Program-made: the position numbers and the translations under genes
NCBI GenBank assembly: GCA_036705565.1
Contig: JAUBUY010000001.1
DNA: 64,000 nucleotides
Direction: 5' to 3' (one strand)
Source: Microcoleus sp036705565
GTDB lineage: Bacteria > Cyanobacteriota > Cyanobacteriia > Cyanobacteriales > Microcoleaceae
Shown: in pieces, positions 45,601 to 53,907 of the stretch
Layout: the number at the start of each line of letters is the position of its first letter
Numbering within the stretch: the first letter of the stretch is position 1
Notes under the pieces: generated by a model
Databases searched by the model: none
Seen by the model: the letters and a program-made list of their open reading frames with translations, nothing else
What the model was told of the DNA's origin: nothing

Positions 45601-47139
45601 GAATATCAACTCCGCGGAGCGGATGGAAACTATCGTTATTTTCAAGTTAGAGGGGTGCCAATTCTGAATGAAGATGGCAGCATCCGGGAGTGGGTTGGCA
45701 CTTGCACCGATATCCACGATCGCAAACAAGCGGAATTCGTAATGGCAAAAGCCAGGGAAGCCGCAGAAGCAGCTAGTCGGGCAAAAAGTGAATTCCTTGC
45801 TAACATGAGCCATGAATTGCGGACTCCGCTTAATGGCATCATGGGCTACGCGCAGATTCTTCAGCGTTCCAAAGTCTTGAATGAAGAAGAGCGATCGCGC
45901 ATTGATGTTATTTATCAGTGCGGTTCCCATTTACTGACCTTAATCAATGATATTCTCGACTTGTCGAAGATTGAAGCACAGAAAGTGGAACTAATGCCCA
46001 CGGATTTTCATTTCCCGGCGTTCCTGCAAGGTGTCGCAGAAATGTGTCGTATCCGAGCTGAACTAAAGGGAATTCACTTTCATTTTCCATCAAGCCCCGA
46101 ACTGCCGATCGGGATTCGTGCGGATGAAAAACGCTTGCGACAAGTCTTAATTAATCTTTTAAGCAACGCTATTAAATTTACGGATGAGGGCAGTGTTACT
46201 TTTATAGTCAGTTTTGCCACAGAAGAAAAAATTCGCTTTGAAATACGCGATACAGGTACCGGCATTGCACAGGATCAACTCCAAGCTATCTTTCAGCCCT
46301 TCGAGCAGGTAGGCGATCGCAGACGGCAGACGGAAGGCACGGGATTGGGACTGGCAATTAGCCAAAGGATTGTAGAACTAATGGGCAGTACCATTCAAGT
46401 TCAAAGTGAGATTAATGTTGGCAGTATTTTCTGGTTTGATGTCAATCTATCTCAAGCCGATGAATGGGTTAAAACATCTCAAATCGACCATCGCGGGCAG
46501 ATTATCGGCATCAAACACCGCCAACCTAAGATTGTGGTTATTGATGACAAATGGGCTAACCGTTCGGTCATTAGCAATTTGCTCAGTCCGCTCGGCTTTG
46601 AGGTGTCTGAAGCGAACGATGGGCAGGAAGGCTGGGAAAAAATTCTAGAAGTGCAGCCAGATTTAATTGTTACCGATTTATTAATGCCCGAACTCGATGG
46701 CTTCGAGGTGATTAAGCGGGTTCGAGAATCGGAAAATTTCAAAGACACCGTTATTATTGTCTCTTCTGCCAGCGTATTTGAAACCGATCAATACAGAAGT
46801 TTAGAAGCAGGAGGTAATGCCTTTATTCCCAAACCTATTCAGGCAACAGAGCTCCTGCAAAAATTACAACAGTATCTGGATTTGGAATGGGTTTATGAAG
46901 CTAATGAAGATCCACAGGCGATCGCATCAGACACCGATGAGCTAATTCCCCCGCCTGCTACACAAATGGAAATGCTATACGAACTGGCTATGAAGGGAAA
47001 TTTCCTAGAAATAGTTAAGCAGGCGGTATTACTGGAACAAATAGATCCCCAATACATTCCCTTTGCTAAAAGATTGCATCAAATGGCAAAAGACTTTCAA
47101 GACGAAGAGATTTTAACGTTTATTCAGTCCTACAAGTAA
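42667..47139 (+). CDS. hybrid histidine kinase with eight PAS domains
   Basis: A 1490-residue soluble sensor kinase with no transmembrane segment. Eight PAS/PAC units fill residues 27-1030, each ending in a DRK-type helix (for example ITDRKRAEQ). Units 5 and 6 are close tandem duplicates (both contain SILESTPD-I/F-IVVKDREGR). Then HisKA with phosphoacceptor His1049 (NMSHELRTPLNG), HATPase (NLLSNAIKF, DTGTGIA, GTGLGLAIS), and a receiver with phospho-Asp1337 (VTDLLMPELDGFEV). The last 90 residues form the helical tail common in cyanobacterial hybrid kinases. It lies five bases before a second kinase. Confidence 0.95.
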   Translation: MSKFPPEKTQPPQQESTTAEVLRQAHFEAFFAAANAGLMILDRQLRYVQINEAMAEINGICVADHIGRSLCEVLPELAANLGPILQEILDTGKPILDYEVVGETPRQPGLLRYWQASYYPLRDENDLVFGVGALVIEITDRKRAEQKQARLTAILEATSDLVGVSDTTGHSVYLNKAGQEMLGMSPEEARASFSIDSVLAPSATAKFHNEVIPTALREGRWTGETLFLSCDGEEIPVSQVLIVHKTAAGEVEFISTIARDIRDRKKAEEERQLLATTIENSRDFIGVASMDGRPMLVNQAGLDLVGLSSLDEAKTKHMNDFFMAEDLDFVQQFIMPAIMQEGSWRSDFRFRHFVTGEPIAVDYTLFLIKDPETNEPIGIATITRDIRDRKIAEDVLKQSEERFRSLIEATAQIIWIANAEGELASEQPTLCAFTGQTFDDYKGGGGLNAIHPDDRSSIATAWSTAVANRSLYEVEFRMRRHDGVYRYMSCRGVPILNADGSIREWIGANTDITDRKQAEEALRQQQAALRDRNVLLSSILESTPDIIVVKDREGRYVALNSEVAKSFYGRPIEEIIGKDDSELLPPAAAVAIMAKDRQIMEAGLTESYEEEVFNGKENTSFLTTKAPWRDAQGNIIGLIAIARNINDRKQMEAELRDRNALLKSILESTPDFIVVKDREGRHVALNSNLANFIGKPIEEIIGKDDLELLPPDTARAIMAKDRQLMAAGITESYEEDVFHGETTGTFFTTKAPWRDAKGNILGIIATTRDISDRKKVEQTLRQTLEILDLASDGIIIRDMDDRIIYWNQGAEKLYGWTKAQVVGEYIHTCLETAFPKPLEIVRAEFFQQGSWEGEVQHTTSDRRQIIVASRWTLQRDGEGKPCAQLEINNDISDRKQAEDAIKQSEERYRSLIVATSQIVWTADAEGRCPDLPSWRAYTGQTEAEVIGFGWLDAIHPDDSERTNQVWLEAVQTRSLYDIEYQLRGADGNYRYFQVRGVPILNEDGSIREWVGTCTDIHDRKQAEFVMAKAREAAEAASRAKSEFLANMSHELRTPLNGIMGYAQILQRSKVLNEEERSRIDVIYQCGSHLLTLINDILDLSKIEAQKVELMPTDFHFPAFLQGVAEMCRIRAELKGIHFHFPSSPELPIGIRADEKRLRQVLINLLSNAIKFTDEGSVTFIVSFATEEKIRFEIRDTGTGIAQDQLQAIFQPFEQVGDRRRQTEGTGLGLAISQRIVELMGSTIQVQSEINVGSIFWFDVNLSQADEWVKTSQIDHRGQIIGIKHRQPKIVVIDDKWANRSVISNLLSPLGFEVSEANDGQEGWEKILEVQPDLIVTDLLMPELDGFEVIKRVRESENFKDTVIIVSSASVFETDQYRSLEAGGNAFIPKPIQATELLQKLQQYLDLEWVYEANEDPQAIASDTDELIPPPATQMEMLYELAMKGNFLEIVKQAVLLEQIDPQYIPFAKRLHQMAKDFQDEEILTFIQSYK

Positions 47140-47144
47140 GGTTT

Positions 47145-48473
47145 ATGAATTCAGAAATTCAAGCAAATGGTACAATCCTTATAGTTGATGACAATTCAGC
47201 CAACTTGGGTGTCTTATCTGATGCCTTAAGTCAGGAAGGATTTGAAGTTCGGGTCGCGAAATCTGGAAAGATGGCACTAGAGCGAGTCAAATATGCTCTC
47301 CCAGATCTAATCTTGCTAGATGTCATGATGCCAGAAATTGATGGATTTGAAACCTGTCGTCGATTACAGGCTAATCCAGAAACTAAACAGATTCCCATTA
47401 TATTTATGACTGCGCTCTCGGATACGGCTAATAAAGTTGAGGGTTTTAAGCTTGGGGCTGTAGATTATATTACCAAACCTTTCCAACAGGAGGAAGTATT
47501 AGCTCGCGTCAAGCTGCATTTAAAGCTTCATGTTTTAACTGAGAAGTTAGAAGAAAATAATACATTATTGGAGCAAAAAGTTTTAGAAGTGAGCCAAGCC
47601 TATGAAGATTTAAAACAACTGCAACTTAAGTTAATTCAAAGCGAGAAGATGTCCGGATTAGGGCAAATGGCGGCTGGGATTGCTCATGAAATAAACAACC
47701 CTATAAATTTCATCTCTGGCAATCTGGGTTATGCCCAAGAGTACGCTCACAACTTACTAAAAATAATACATCTCTATCAAGAAGATTATGTAAATCCCAC
47801 CCCTCGGATTCAAGCAGCAATGGATGAAATAGAACTGGAATTTGTGGAGGAAGATTTTATCAAAGTTCTTAACTCAATCAACTTAGGAACGCAGCGCATC
47901 CAGGAGATTGTTAAGTCTATGCGAATCTTTTCTCGCCTAGATGAGGCAGAGGTGAAATCTGTAAATATTCATGAAGGAATTGATAGTACACTCACCATCC
48001 TGCATCATCGTTTAAAAGCAAAACCAGAGCATCCTGAGATTGAATTAATAAAAAAGTACGGTCAGCTTCCACCAGTAGAATGTCATGCCGGACAATTAAA
48101 TCAAGTGTTTATGAATATTATTTCCAATGCCATTGATGCTTTAGAGGAATCGAATCAGCAGCGTTCTTTTGCAGAAGTGAAACAACACAAGAACCGCATT
48201 CAAATTGCTACAAAAGTAATTGATGAGAATTGGGTGGCTATTCATATTAGTGACAACGGTCGGGGAGTTTGCGAAAGTTTAAAGCCGAAACTATTTGACC
48301 CTTTTTTTACCACGAAACCTATCGGTAAAGGAACTGGGTTGGGGTTATCTATCAGTTACCAAATTATCGTTGAAAAGCATGGGGGCAGATTATACTGCCA
48401 GCCTGGATTAGGAAAGGGAATAGAATTCGTCATTGAAATTCCTATTCGGCAGCAAGCTTGTAAAGCTGCTTAG
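47145..48473 (+). CDS. response regulator-histidine kinase (REC-HisKA-HATPase)
   Basis: A 442-residue protein with a receiver first (phospho-Asp59 in LILLDVMMPEIDGFE), a coiled coil at about 128-165, then a kinase core with His181 (AAGIAHEINNPINFISGN) and HATPase motifs (NIISNAIDALEES, DNGRGV, GTGLGLSISYQI). It begins five bases after the eight-PAS kinase and is surely in the same transcript. The receiver probably takes phosphate from the upstream kinase and controls this kinase; the final output is unknown. No DNA-binding domain is present. Confidence 0.95.
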   Translation: MNSEIQANGTILIVDDNSANLGVLSDALSQEGFEVRVAKSGKMALERVKYALPDLILLDVMMPEIDGFETCRRLQANPETKQIPIIFMTALSDTANKVEGFKLGAVDYITKPFQQEEVLARVKLHLKLHVLTEKLEENNTLLEQKVLEVSQAYEDLKQLQLKLIQSEKMSGLGQMAAGIAHEINNPINFISGNLGYAQEYAHNLLKIIHLYQEDYVNPTPRIQAAMDEIELEFVEEDFIKVLNSINLGTQRIQEIVKSMRIFSRLDEAEVKSVNIHEGIDSTLTILHHRLKAKPEHPEIELIKKYGQLPPVECHAGQLNQVFMNIISNAIDALEESNQQRSFAEVKQHKNRIQIATKVIDENWVAIHISDNGRGVCESLKPKLFDPFFTTKPIGKGTGLGLSISYQIIVEKHGGRLYCQPGLGKGIEFVIEIPIRQQACKAA

Positions 48474-48495
48474 TTTCCTGGTACAATGTCTCTTA

Positions 48496-48620
48496 GGAAT
48501 GAGAATTAAATAACTTCCACTCTTGAAAGTGGGATGGGCGTCCCGCCCGTCATGAGTGGACGGGCGGGACGCCCATCCCACAATAACAATTAAAATTGTA
48601 AGTTATTTAATTCGCGATCC
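48496..48620. mobile_element. MITE copy 2 (125 bp) with TTA target duplication
   Basis: The left end is GGAATGAGAATTAAA..., the right end the inverse of GGATCGCGAATTAAA..., flanked by TTA (48493-48495 and 48621-48623). The core is a GGGATGGGCGTCCCGCC hairpin. The right TTA is also the stop codon of the acetyltransferase gene, so insertion was exactly at that stop. Confidence 0.85.
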
Positions 48621-49298
48621 TTACGAACTTTGGTTAATTTCTCGCTGACAGCGGGGACGACAAGGTGTTCCTGTGCAAATAAAGCCTGCAGGCATATTTT
48701 TAAAGACGCTGCTGCGAGCTCCGATTAAAGCGTTAGCACCGATTTCGACACCAGGGCCAATGAAGCAGTCGGCGGCAATCCAAACGCCGTTATTAATGAT
48801 CGCAGGTGCTGTTATTAAGCCAAAGGCGGGGTCTTGAGGGTCATGAGTGCCGGTGCAGAGGTAGCTTTTTTGAGAAATGACGCAGTGTTTGCCGATCGCA
48901 ATTCGATCCAGACTGTACAATACAACATCATCTCCGATCCAACTGTAATCGCCGATGGCAATTTTCCAAGGATAGGTAAAACGAGCCGTGGGACGAATGA
49001 TCACACCCCGACCTATTTTCGCTCCAAATAACCGCAGCAAGCCGCTTCTGATGCGATTAAAAGGGTGTGGAGTGAGAGGAAAGGCGATCGCCTGCACCAA
49101 CCACCAAACTAAAATTAGCCAAGTAGGCTTTCCTCGATCAAACTTTGATTGGTCGTACAGCCGCAAATCAACCAAAGATTCGCCTGTCAAAGTATTTGCG
49201 TGATTGTCGCTAATTGGACGATCGTTTATTTGAGAATTTGGGGAATTTGCGATCGAATTTTCCGGATCTTGGTGGGGATTTGGTATATAATCGGTCAT
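48621..49298 (-). CDS. wcaF: WcaF-like colanic-acid-type acetyltransferase
   Basis: A 225-residue left-handed-beta-helix acetyltransferase that O-acetylates a surface polysaccharide. The hexapeptide rungs are visible (IGRGVIIRPTARFTYPWKI, IGDYSWIGDDVVL, GVWIAADCFIGPGVEIG), and the catalytic His is in the GTHDPQDP loop typical of WcaF. The first 55 residues are polar and non-repetitive, longer than in most relatives. The stop codon coincides with the TTA target duplication of a MITE. Acetyl-CoA as donor is family knowledge. Confidence 0.85.
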   Translation of the reverse strand: MTDYIPNPHQDPENSIANSPNSQINDRPISDNHANTLTGESLVDLRLYDQSKFDRGKPTWLILVWWLVQAIAFPLTPHPFNRIRSGLLRLFGAKIGRGVIIRPTARFTYPWKIAIGDYSWIGDDVVLYSLDRIAIGKHCVISQKSYLCTGTHDPQDPAFGLITAPAIINNGVWIAADCFIGPGVEIGANALIGARSSVFKNMPAGFICTGTPCRPRCQREINQSS

Positions 49299-49353
49299 TG
49301 ATAGTTAATTTAATGTTTAATTTAAAATCGAGTTTAACCTTAAGGACTGCTGC

Positions 49354-50148
49354 ATGACATTTCTAGTTAGGGACAATTTTGACTCGAAAAACGCCAAGGA
49401 TATCGCACAATGCGAGAAGACAAATCCCAGAATTGGCAAAGTGCGACTTTTACAAACAGCATTGGTACTGCTTAGCAGCTTTTTTGTAGCAGAGTTAATC
49501 GCCGCACTTAATTCTCATAGTTTGTCCCTATTAGCAGATGCGGGTCACGTTTTTTCAGATGTAGCAGCTTTAGCAATAACTTTGACAGCGACTTGGTACT
49601 CGTCACGAAAAAGAAGTAAATCGGTGGATTGTGCGATCGCACAATCGCCAATTCCTGAACGAGGAGAAATCATTGCTGCTTTAATTAATAGTATCAGTTT
49701 AGTAGCGATCGCCCTTTGGATTGCCGCAGAGTCGATCGCCCGTTTGCAGTCCCCAACACCCGAAGTAGAAGGACTCCCGATGTTAATTACCGCCATAGTC
49801 GGTTTAAGCATCAACTCGATCAATGCTTGTTGCTTGCATTCCTGCTGTCACGGTGACTTAAATCTCAAAAGCGCCTTTCTGCACGCAGTCGCCGACATTT
49901 TTTCATCGGTTGGAGTAATTTTAGCTGCGATCGCCGTAGCGTGGCTGCACTGGAATTGGGCTGACGGCTTAATTAGCTTGCTAGTCTCTGCATCAATTAT
50001 TTTATTAACTCTACCATTGCTAATAGAAAGCATCCAATTGCTGCTGGGAAAAGTATCAGCAATATCCGCCAGTCAACAGCCTTGTGATTGCGAAAAAGTG
50101 AGCGCAGAAAAATTGCTTTTTCCATCCCTCGAAGAACTTATTAAATGA
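49354..50148 (+). CDS. cation diffusion facilitator transporter, lacking C-terminal domain
   Basis: A 264-residue metal/proton antiporter of the CDF family. Six helices are predicted. The metal site residues are in DAGHVFSDVAAL (helix 2) and HAVADIFSSVGV (helix 5), the usual D/H pairs for Zn-type transport. The protein ends about 40 residues after helix 6, with a short Cys-containing tail (QQPCDCEKVSAEK), whereas typical CDFs continue with an ~80-residue cytosolic dimerisation domain. The HCCLHSCCHGD loop between helices 4 and 5 is rich in Cys and His and may bind metal. Confidence 0.88.
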   Translation: MTFLVRDNFDSKNAKDIAQCEKTNPRIGKVRLLQTALVLLSSFFVAELIAALNSHSLSLLADAGHVFSDVAALAITLTATWYSSRKRSKSVDCAIAQSPIPERGEIIAALINSISLVAIALWIAAESIARLQSPTPEVEGLPMLITAIVGLSINSINACCLHSCCHGDLNLKSAFLHAVADIFSSVGVILAAIAVAWLHWNWADGLISLLVSASIILLTLPLLIESIQLLLGKVSAISASQQPCDCEKVSAEKLLFPSLEELIK

Positions 50149-50215
50149 AAATGTCTCAAGCCACTCGCTATGGGCTGGCTTTCCTAATTCCCAATTCCCC
50201 CATGCTTCCAAAATA

Positions 50216-51172
50216 TTAAGGCAATTTAACTTCGGTCTCCTGAGTGATAACTACTGGCGGCGACAGAGTAGGCTCAGGTTCTGCCACATTTAACTGACCG
50301 CCACAACAACGCAACTCGTAAAGTTTTGCATTAATTTGATACTCATATTGACTCAATAACCTTGCATAAATATAGCCAGCTTTGCCATCCAAAAAGCCGA
50401 GCTGAATGAAGTAAAATAAAATAAATCTGAGCATTGGTTTAAAAGGCAGCCGCACCCAAACTTTTTTGAGAAATCGCTTCCGCTGCACTGCATCTCCAAA
50501 TAGGTGAGCGCCAATAGTGCCGCTGTCGTCGCGGCCTTCAATAATATTGTAATAAACGCGAGCTTCCCAATTAGAATAGCGGTTATGCCGTTCTATCCAG
50601 TGAAATAAATCGCGATAATCCTCGTGGATCATGTCATTTTTTAAGTAGCCGACTTGACCGGCTAAAATTACGTGTTCGTGAACTTCGTTGTCGCCAGTAT
50701 TGGGGACGGATTCAGTGCCGAGATTTTCGTAACGTCCTTTTTGATGCTTGAACAAACGCAAATTCCAGTCGGGATATCGGCCGCCGTAACGCAGCCACTG
50801 ACCTAAAAAGAAGACTTTGCGGTTGAGGTAGTAGCCGTCAAAATTGGGGTCTTCGATCGCCTGCGCGATTTCGTCCCAAAGTTCCGGGGGAATGCGCTCG
50901 TCGCAATCGACAATTAATACCCATTCGTTGCGAAAGGGCAGATTGTCCAATGACCAATTTTTCTTTTTCGGCCAGCGGTTGTCGAAGTAGAATTGCACTA
51001 CTTTGGCGCCGGTGCTGATGGCAATTTCTACGGTGCGATCGCTGCTTTGGGAATCAACCATGAAAACTTCATCCGCCCTAGCAATGCTGGCCAGACACGC
51101 TGGTAGATTAAGTTCTTCGTCTTTTGCCGGAATGAGAACTGAAACCGGAATCTTGGATGAACTAGATGTCAT
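50216..51172 (-). CDS. glycosyltransferase family 2 (WaaE/KdtX-like)
   Basis: A 318-residue GT-A fold enzyme. Donor-site motifs are VSVLIPAKDEELNLPACL at the start, VDSQSSDRT, then WVLIVDCDERIP (DxD-type), as in the WaaE/KdtX group. The C-terminal helices contain RRCCGG-like residues and a proline-rich tail. It is on the same strand as, and downstream of, a second GT2 gene (gap about 100 bp), suggesting joint work in exopolysaccharide or lipopolysaccharide assembly. The acceptor is unknown. Confidence 0.88.
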   Translation of the reverse strand: MTSSSSKIPVSVLIPAKDEELNLPACLASIARADEVFMVDSQSSDRTVEIAISTGAKVVQFYFDNRWPKKKNWSLDNLPFRNEWVLIVDCDERIPPELWDEIAQAIEDPNFDGYYLNRKVFFLGQWLRYGGRYPDWNLRLFKHQKGRYENLGTESVPNTGDNEVHEHVILAGQVGYLKNDMIHEDYRDLFHWIERHNRYSNWEARVYYNIIEGRDDSGTIGAHLFGDAVQRKRFLKKVWVRLPFKPMLRFILFYFIQLGFLDGKAGYIYARLLSQYEYQINAKLYELRCCGGQLNVAEPEPTLSPPVVITQETEVKLP

Positions 51173-51274
51173 AATCGAGTGCTTGAACCTGAATGCGGTC
51201 GAGTTTTTTGTGGATGAAGTGCGATCGGCACAGCAGGGCCGACGACTTGAGCAGCGAGGGATATTGCCTATAGC

Positions 51275-52246
51275 CTAATGCCTGCTGGTCGATTTCGGTG
51301 CAAAAATCAGGCCGCGGATGGCTGCGATCAAATAACCGATTTGACCCCAGGCAAAAACGAAATTTTCAAAGCGCAGCCCTGGATCTCTAATATATTTAAA
51401 AGACTTCCAGACACCCCTCAAGATTCTTTCACCCCCCCACCCAAGCTGAGCAATACCGGCTCGATCGGACAATTGTTCGCGATAACACTCGCTGATGCCT
51501 TGCCACCACCCGCGCTCTAGAAACCAAGCTTTGTTGAGCCTTTCTGTCGCGACATGGTGAAGCACCAGGGCCTCCGGTAGATAAACTACTTGCCAACCTA
51601 ACTCTAAAGCTAATTCTGTGGCCCGCAACTCTTCATTTGACAGCAATTTTGTGCCGACTCTACCGAGTTTGACATCGAAGCCGCCAATTTGTTCGAGAAA
51701 AGCGCGCCGGATTGAGTAGTTTACTCCCCTGGGAGTCAAACCGGCAGCAGTCACGTATAGGTAAGTATCGCCTAAATCGTATGATCCCAAGTTCTGGGCC
51801 AATCCCGGTGACAGCCATTCGGGCGGGCTGACTCCCGAAGGCCAGAGCAAATTTACTTTGCCACCAGCTACGGCGAGTTTTTGATTGCTTTGATAAGCCG
51901 CGTGCAGCACCCTGAGCCAATTGGGCTCAGCAATAGCGTCGTCGTCGAGATAAGCTAATATTTCACTGCCAGCTTCCTTTGCGCCGGTGTTCCGGGCTAC
52001 TGACAGACCGATTTCCGGCTCCCAGACGTACTTGAGGCGCCGATCGCCCTGTCTTGCTTCTACCACCTCGCGGGTGCGCGAAGTCGAACTTTCGGGGCTT
52101 GCATAATCGCTAGAAGCGTTATCCACTACTACTACTTCAAAGTTGTCGGGAAAATCCTGTACCAGCAAGCTGTCGATCGCCCCACCTAAATAGGCGGCGC
52201 GATTGTGGGTGCAAATAATCGCTGATATCTGAGGACGATCTGGCAT
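51275..52246 (-). CDS. glycosyltransferase family 2, HpsE-like
   Basis: A 323-residue GT2. It has SAIICTHNRAAYLGGAIDSL, VVVVDNASSD, the extended loop WEPEIGLSVARNTGAKEA, the DxD-type YLDDDAIAEPNW, and NEELRATELALELGW. The SVARN and RR-AFLEQIGGFD pattern is typical of HpsE-like transferases needed for hormogonium polysaccharide in filamentous cyanobacteria. If so, it supports gliding motility. That specific role is inference from resemblance; the family assignment is firm. Confidence 0.88.
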   Translation of the reverse strand: MPDRPQISAIICTHNRAAYLGGAIDSLLVQDFPDNFEVVVVDNASSDYASPESSTSRTREVVEARQGDRRLKYVWEPEIGLSVARNTGAKEAGSEILAYLDDDAIAEPNWLRVLHAAYQSNQKLAVAGGKVNLLWPSGVSPPEWLSPGLAQNLGSYDLGDTYLYVTAAGLTPRGVNYSIRRAFLEQIGGFDVKLGRVGTKLLSNEELRATELALELGWQVVYLPEALVLHHVATERLNKAWFLERGWWQGISECYREQLSDRAGIAQLGWGGERILRGVWKSFKYIRDPGLRFENFVFAWGQIGYLIAAIRGLIFAPKSTSRH

Positions 52247-52555
52247 AAATAACAGCTTGGGAAATACGGGGGTTCTCGATCGACTTACTCTGATCTTGTC
52301 TCATCAATGCTATTATCGCTTAAAAAGCATTTGGTAGTTAGCCGTTTAAATCATAATTGGTAATTGCTAATTGGGAATTGGCAATTGGGAATTATGTTTA
52401 ATCCTTTGTATGTTACCCCGCCCAAAGAAGGGAGACAAGCCCGCAACATTAGTCGCGAGCAGCCCAAAAATTTTAACCAAACTTCAATCTCCCAAAATCA
52501 TTTGTTGTGGAGTAAATCTAAAATCTAAAATCTAAAATCTAAAATCGACTGACTA
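52247..52555. other. intergenic region with TTTTAGA repeats
   Basis: About 310 bp upstream of cobU and of the divergent GT2 gene. It holds AATTGGGAATTGGCAATTGGGAAT-style low-complexity sequence near 52358-52395 and a TCTAAAA tandem repeat. No cobalamin riboswitch could be recognised. Confidence 0.45.
52514..52545. repeat. (TCTAAAA)n short tandem repeat
   Basis: Four units of the 7-bp repeat (reverse orientation of TTTTAGA) immediately before cobU. Confidence 0.85.
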
Positions 52556-53131
52556 ATGAGTAACTCAGAACCCACCACATCTAGACAATTAATCTTAGTA
52601 ACTGGGCCGGCCCGAAGTGGCAAAAGTGAATGGGCCGAAACTCTGGCGGCGGGTTCGGGAAAACAAGTAATTTATGTGGCTACCGGTCAGGTTGATGAAG
52701 CTGATTTGGAGTGGATTCGTCGCCTCGAACAGCACCGAAATCGCCGTCGGGTTGATTGGAAAACTCTAGAAGTGCCGATCGACTTGTCAGCAGTTGTGCA
52801 AGCCAGCAAGCCCTCAGATTGCTTGTTGATTGATTCTCTGGGAACTTGGACGGCGAATCTTTTGGAACAAGAAGCGGCTGTTTGGGCGACTACGCAGCAA
52901 GATTTGCTCGCCTGTTTGAAGTCGGCGGCGGCTGATGTAATTTTGGTAGGGGAAGAAACCGGATGGGGTGTTGTGCCTGCTTATCCGGCGGGGCGGCTGT
53001 TTCGCGATCGCCTCGGCACTCTCGTGCGCCACATCGGGGCGATCGCCGATACTGTTTATCTCGCCACCGGAGGTTACGCCTTGAATCTCACCGCTTTGGG
53101 TACGCCACTGCCGCCTGTAGCGAAAAATTAA
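52556..53131 (+). CDS. cobU: bifunctional adenosylcobinamide kinase/guanylyltransferase
   Basis: A 191-residue cytosolic enzyme of cobalamin nucleotide-loop assembly: it phosphorylates adenosylcobinamide and adds GMP. P-loop TGPARSGKSEWAE (residues 16-28), LIDSLGTWTANLL (Walker B-like), the GTP-binding VGEETGWGVVPAYPAGRLFRD, and the end VYLATGGYALNLTALG are all typical. The guanylylation His is within RRLEQHRNRR. Length is normal. It stands apart from other cobalamin genes here. Confidence 0.93.
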   Translation: MSNSEPTTSRQLILVTGPARSGKSEWAETLAAGSGKQVIYVATGQVDEADLEWIRRLEQHRNRRRVDWKTLEVPIDLSAVVQASKPSDCLLIDSLGTWTANLLEQEAAVWATTQQDLLACLKSAAADVILVGEETGWGVVPAYPAGRLFRDRLGTLVRHIGAIADTVYLATGGYALNLTALGTPLPPVAKN

Positions 53132-53407
53132 CAGCCAGAGTCGCGATCGACAAGAGAGAAAAAATATCGGTTTCCCGAACGACAATTTTAACTAAAAATC
53201 AGCTATGATTTTAACTAAGATTGAAAAATCAAGAGTCATATAAATTAGTAAAAAAACCTAATCCCTAGGGGGGAAGCCCAACAATTAGACATGAGGAATA
53301 GCCGAATTTTGAAATTATGTAAAAGATAAAATGTCTCTTAAGAAAGAGTGGTGATTTCAAATTCAAAGTCTAAAATAATCAATTAGTTGAAGGGTTGACT
53401 AAAAGTT

Positions 53408-53830
53408 ATGGCATCAGATAGTGAAGTAAGAAAATATATTGCTTACTGGTTTCAGTTAGGCAAAAAAGTATTAATTCGCAACGGTTCCGAAGCGCTGGAG
53501 CCCAAATCGGTAAATGCGGGCGATCGCTACAGCCAGGAATTTGAAGACTGCTGGCAAAAAATCATCTCCCGCGACAGCGGAGACTGTTACCTCGAAGGCA
53601 CAAACGAAACAATTGCCCAACTGCTGACGCCAGCTTGGGAAATCAGTCCCTGCGCGCGCTGCGCTATGCCCGTAGTGTTCAAACAAACCGGAATGCCCCC
53701 GGAGTTCTGTCCCTGTAACGACTTACCGAACTGGCCCGATACCGAAATGCCCCAACCTCGATCGCCCGTCAGCAGCCAATCGCAACTATCAGGCATTCGC
53801 GATCGACTCCAAAGATCCAGCGGCGAGTAA
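53408..53830 (+). CDS. conserved cyanobacterial protein with CxxC and CPC motif
   Basis: A 140-residue soluble protein I cannot name. It contains YIAYWFQLGKKVLIRNG, then a cysteine group (SPCARCAMPVVF, then FCPCNDLPNWPDTE) that could bind zinc or an Fe-S cluster. The C-terminal 30 residues are disordered (Pro, Ser, Gln). It has no signal peptide. It lies 80 bp upstream of the ABC1 kinase gene in the same direction and may share its transcript. Confidence 0.72.
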   Translation: MASDSEVRKYIAYWFQLGKKVLIRNGSEALEPKSVNAGDRYSQEFEDCWQKIISRDSGDCYLEGTNETIAQLLTPAWEISPCARCAMPVVFKQTGMPPEFCPCNDLPNWPDTEMPQPRSPVSSQSQLSGIRDRLQRSSGE

Positions 53831-53907
53831 GTATATAAGAAGGAAGAAGGGTCTTCTTCCTTAAATTGTTACAATATATTTACAATGCTTCACACTAGGT
53901 CTGATTT

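Noticed and set aside
52247..52555. Possible cobalamin riboswitch before cobU
   Set aside because: No B12-box-like conserved core could be seen; the region is repeats and low-complexity sequence.
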